From NCBI GenBank assembly GCA_903874585.1, contig CAIQSY010000018.1, forward strand, positions 1 through 8,297: DNA of 8,297 bases, given 5' to 3'. Source of the stretch: an uncultured Chlorobiaceae bacterium. Lineage in GTDB: Bacteria > Bacteroidota > Chlorobiia > Chlorobiales > Chlorobiaceae. The notes beneath the pieces are model-generated. The model worked only from the letters and a program-made list of their open reading frames with translations. It did not search any database and was not told where the DNA came from. Positions 5,844-8,297 of the stretch are shown here, one piece after another (position 1 is the first letter of the stretch; each line of letters begins with the position of its first letter). The translations under genes and the position numbers were made by a program.

Positions 5844-6575
5844 ATGGCTACATTGTTAGGGAAATTTTTCGGTGACGCACCGAAAAGCACAGAGACTCCA
5901 AACGCGTTTACGATCAAGATTGATCCTGCAAAGTTTGCTATTGCCACAAAACCTCGTGACACGATTTATATTCAGCTTGAAGCACTCAAGCAGAAGCTTA
6001 CCAAGCTCTCCTCCAATGTTGAAAATAACCTGATGTTGAGTATTCGTGCTTCAACAAAGGGTAATATTGAACTCGCGTCATCAGCATTTAAATTCGATGA
6101 AGAGTACATCCGTAAAGGGAAATTCGAGGTTGAGTATCTTACCGTAGCTTATGGAACATTTCAGAATCTCTCCGGTGATGATTTGAAAGCGATCAAACAT
6201 GCTCACATGATTCTCAAAGACCTTGAGCGTCTGGCACAGTTGGCGCTCAATATTGCCGATAAGGCGGAGTATGTGAAGTTTGCTAATGTGCAGGATCTCC
6301 ACAAAGATGAGTATGGGCTGAAGCCGATGGGCGATATTACTGCGGAGATGATTAAGAAAGCCGTTGAAGCCTATGTGAGCGGTAATTCCAAACATGCGAG
6401 TGAAACGCTGGTCATGATGACCGAAATTCAGTCGCTTTACGATGCAGCGGCGGCAAAAATCAAATCATCGGTGAACGACCAGAATATTATTAATCTGACC
6501 GGTATTTTATCGATTATAGAGCATGTTAAAGCATCCGCAGAGATATCCTGCTCTATTGCCAGCAATTTCTGCTGA
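5844..6575 (+). CDS. Divergent PhoU-like protein (PhoU2) lacking metal-binding motifs
   Basis: This 243-residue all-helical protein aligns over both PhoU repeats with the neighbouring PhoU1. For example, KDLERLAQLALNIADKAE (125-142) matches DDLERIGDLAVHIIDRMP, and GDITAEMIKKAVEAYVSGN (163-181) matches the start of the second repeat. In each of the four positions where PhoU1 has E/DxxxD, the last aspartate is gone: D85..I89, E128..Q132, M192..Q196, E226..A230. It has about 40 extra N-terminal residues (GKFFGDAPKSTETPN...) and a C-terminal cysteine. The ATG at 5844 is chosen over an in-frame TTG at 5763 because the TTG overlaps the terminator tail, and AAGGTG (5828-5833) stands 10 bases before the ATG. 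It lies beyond the operon terminator and 44 bases before the efflux adaptor gene, so it may be transcribed with the latter. The PhoU fold is well supported; the role is unknown. Confidence 0.8.
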   Translation: MATLLGKFFGDAPKSTETPNAFTIKIDPAKFAIATKPRDTIYIQLEALKQKLTKLSSNVENNLMLSIRASTKGNIELASSAFKFDEEYIRKGKFEVEYLTVAYGTFQNLSGDDLKAIKHAHMILKDLERLAQLALNIADKAEYVKFANVQDLHKDEYGLKPMGDITAEMIKKAVEAYVSGNSKHASETLVMMTEIQSLYDAAAAKIKSSVNDQNIINLTGILSIIEHVKASAEISCSIASNFC

Positions 6576-6597
6576 TCAAGTCGTGCAGATGACTTGA
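6576..6597 (+). other. Hairpin directly after the phoU2 stop codon
   Basis: TCAAGTC (6576-6582) and GACTTGA (6591-6597) form a perfect 7-bp stem around an 8-base loop, beginning at the first base after the stop codon. No T-run follows, so it is not a typical intrinsic terminator. It could stabilise the phoU2 mRNA end or affect expression of the adaptor gene that starts 22 bases later. Confidence 0.4.
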
Positions 6598-6619
6598 ATG
6601 TGGTCTCATCGTTAAAGAG

Positions 6620-7699
6620 ATGAAAAACAAGAAGTTCCTTCCAGTTCTCCTCTTGATTGTAACTGTTTTCGGGCTGTTTTTGCTGGCGCAACGCCGCGAA
6701 AAGCCCAAAACAGTTGCATCAGTTTCCCGTAGTTTTGACCGCATACCCGTTGCTGTTGCAGTGGTTTCACAAGCCACTCTTCGTGATAGTGTTGCTCTTG
6801 TTGGTACCATCGAAGCTTTTCGTGAAGCCGATATCTTTTCAGAGTCGGAAGGCATTGTTCGTCGCGTTGCTGCTGAACCCGGTGATCAGAAAAAAGCGGG
6901 AGAGCTGTTGCTGCTTCTCGATAATGAAGTTGCCGCTATTCGCCATACAAAGGCAGATGTTTTTTATCGGCAGAAAAAGCGGGATGTTGAGCGCTACAAA
7001 AATCTCTATAATGAGGGTGCTGTAACGCTCTCTCTGTATGAAACCGCGCAATTGCAGTATGAAGAGGCAAAAGCAGAGCTTGTTGCTGCTTCCCGAAAAA
7101 TGAGTGATGCTGCAATTAAGGCACCATTTGCGGGCGAGATAACGGATCGTTTTGTCGAACAAGGCGAGCTGGTTCGTGTTGGTACAAAAGTGGCACATCT
7201 TGTCGATTTGAGTCGCATCAAGGTGGTGATTTTTGTGCCGGAGCAAGTGGTGACGAAATTTGATGAGGGGCAGCAGCTTACGGTTGTCAGTGTTCTGTTC
7301 CCGGGCGAAAAATTTAACGGCACTGTCGGCGCGGTTAGTTCAAAATCGGGGCTTGATCACACGTATCGTGTTGAGGTGGTACTGCCGAACGGTGGTGCAT
7401 CACGCTTTCGATCCGGTATGTTTGCGACCGTCATCTCCTCTGGAGAGGAGGCGAGCGACGTGCTGATGGTACCACGCATCGCTTTGGTTTCAGGCATTCG
7501 TAAACCTGAAGTTTTTGTGGTTCGTAACGGCAAAGCGCGTTTGACATCTTTTGTTGCTGGCAGGGAGCTGCAGAACAATCTTGAAGTGCTCAGCGCCCTT
7601 GCGGTGGGCGATAGTGTTGTTATCAGCGGGCAGAGCGAGCTGCATGATGGTGCCGATATTCGGGTGATCGGGCAGCCAAAAGGCGCTGTAAAACCATGA
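6620..7699 (+). CDS. RND efflux periplasmic adaptor (membrane fusion protein)
   Basis: This is a 359-residue adaptor that would link an inner-membrane RND pump to an outer-membrane channel in a tripartite exporter. It has an N-terminal hydrophobic anchor (residues 5-23) without a lipobox cysteine, so it is probably anchored by an uncleaved helix or released by signal peptidase I. The first lipoyl half follows (about 72-103, with EGIVRRVAAEPGDQKKAGELLLLLD). Then come a short alpha-helical hairpin rich in Lys/Glu (about 104-162), the second lipoyl half (KAPFAGEITDRFVEQGELVRVG, about 167-188), a beta-barrel domain (about 199-275) and a membrane-proximal domain (about 280-350). The order is that of the AcrA/MdtA family. 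The substrate cannot be read from sequence. Its stop overlaps the pump gene start as ATGA, which implies translational coupling. The outer-membrane factor is not in the window. Confidence 0.92.
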   Translation: MKNKKFLPVLLLIVTVFGLFLLAQRREKPKTVASVSRSFDRIPVAVAVVSQATLRDSVALVGTIEAFREADIFSESEGIVRRVAAEPGDQKKAGELLLLLDNEVAAIRHTKADVFYRQKKRDVERYKNLYNEGAVTLSLYETAQLQYEEAKAELVAASRKMSDAAIKAPFAGEITDRFVEQGELVRVGTKVAHLVDLSRIKVVIFVPEQVVTKFDEGQQLTVVSVLFPGEKFNGTVGAVSSKSGLDHTYRVEVVLPNGGASRFRSGMFATVISSGEEASDVLMVPRIALVSGIRKPEVFVVRNGKARLTSFVAGRELQNNLEVLSALAVGDSVVISGQSELHDGADIRVIGQPKGAVKP

Positions 7700-8297
7700 C
7701 GCTGACCGAACTCTCCATCAAACGACCAACGCTTATTGTCGTTATTTTCACTGTTTTTGCAATTCTTGGTCTCTTCAGTTATCGGCAGTTGAAGTATGAG
7801 CTGTTGCCGAAAATAACTCCTCCCGTTGTTACCATTTCCATTCAATATCCCGGAGCGTCACCCTCGGAGGTTGAAACCTCGTTAACGAAACCTGTTGAAG
7901 AGAGTGTTTCTGCAATTGAGCAGATCTCCTCCATTACTTCAACCTCAACTGAGGGGTTGTCGGTTGTTACCATTGAGTTTTCAAATTCTGCTGATATTGA
8001 AAAAGCGCTGCAAGATGCTCAGCGTAAAATCAATGAAGTGAGCGATCGCTTTCCCGACGAAACCAAAGCGCCAGTTATCAGCCGCTTTGCGCTCGATGAA
8101 GTTCCCGTGCTGCGGCTTGGTGCCACCTCGTCACTGCCGGATGCAGAGTTTTATCAGATGTTGAAGAACGACGTCAAGCCGGTGTTGTCGAGCGTCAATG
8201 GTGTCGGGCAAGTCTATCTGGCTGGCGGACGTGAGCGTGAAATCAGGGTCAATGTTGATTTGCAGCGATTGCAGAGTTATGGTTTAACGTTGCCGGA
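7696..8297 (+). CDS. RND efflux transporter, inner-membrane pump (partial, N-terminal 200 residues)
   Basis: This is a proton-driven exporter of the AcrB/MexB (HAE1) family; a full-length member has about 1000-1050 residues, so only the N-terminal fifth is here. The frame opens at ATG 7696, overlapping the adaptor stop by four bases, and runs off the right edge. The first membrane helix is at about residues 12-29. It is followed by the porter domain start, with the family signatures ELLPKITPPVVTISIQYPGA (35-54), SPSEVE, KPVEESVSAIEQISSITSTS (65-84) and VNGVGQVYLAGGREREIRVN (167-186). AAGG (7680-7683) lies 12 bases before the ATG as a possible ribosome binding site. Drug versus metal specificity depends on transmembrane residues outside the window. 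The long hydrophilic first loop favours the HAE class over the heavy-metal class, with moderate certainty. Confidence 0.9.
   Translation, partial: MTLTELSIKRPTLIVVIFTVFAILGLFSYRQLKYELLPKITPPVVTISIQYPGASPSEVETSLTKPVEESVSAIEQISSITSTSTEGLSVVTIEFSNSADIEKALQDAQRKINEVSDRFPDETKAPVISRFALDEVPVLRLGATSSLPDAEFYQMLKNDVKPVLSSVNGVGQVYLAGGREREIRVNVDLQRLQSYGLTLP

Noticed and set aside
7357..7845. 162-codon minus-strand open frame across the adaptor/pump junction
   Set aside because: It lies antisense to two clearly coding genes, and its Ser/Thr/Arg-rich composition is typical of antisense frames.
8042..8049. GCGATCGC, the cyanobacterial HIP1 octamer
   Set aside because: It appears to be a single occurrence inside a coding region; no enrichment is seen and the gene content is not cyanobacterial.

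Overview
The window looks like chromosomal DNA of a green sulfur bacterium (Chlorobiota; a Chlorobium/Pelodictyon-type organism). The main evidence is a 74-residue chlorosome envelope protein of the CsmB/CsmF family on the minus strand. Base composition is moderate, and most genes lack a strong Shine-Dalgarno sequence. The species cannot be fixed from the sequence.

Left part (1-1196, minus strand): three genes read leftward. First is the chlorosome protein (972-1196), closed by a strong intrinsic terminator (913-949). Next is a HAD-family phosphatase of the phosphoglycolate phosphatase type (205-873). Eight bases later comes the start of a protein cut by the window edge (1-196), with a faint resemblance to CYTH-type domains.

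Divergent intergenic region (1197-1513): this lies between the chlorosome gene and the phosphate transporter operon. It holds a perfect 18-bp palindrome (1382-1399), a hairpin with a T-run in the chlorosome-gene leader, and weak promoter candidates.

Middle part (1514-5623, plus strand): a tight operon pstC-pstA-pstB-phoU encodes the high-affinity phosphate ABC importer and its negative regulator, with gaps of 13-24 bases. There is no pstS in the window, and a divergent gene sits where pstS is often found. Both permeases are longer than the E. coli type. PstC carries an insertion with two extra hydrophobic segments, and PstA has a roughly 150-residue soluble insertion after its first membrane helix.

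Right part (5624-8297, plus strand): a structured spacer with several hairpins ends in an intrinsic terminator (5729-5764). After it comes a second PhoU-like gene (5844-6575) in which all four E/DxxxD metal-binding motifs seen in the first PhoU are broken. It is followed 44 bases later by an RND-efflux periplasmic adaptor (6620-7699), which overlaps by ATGA the start of an RND inner-membrane pump (7696 to the edge). PstCAB would import phosphate and PhoU1 would restrain uptake and signalling. PhoU2 is a divergent paralogue of unknown role that may be co-transcribed with the efflux pump.
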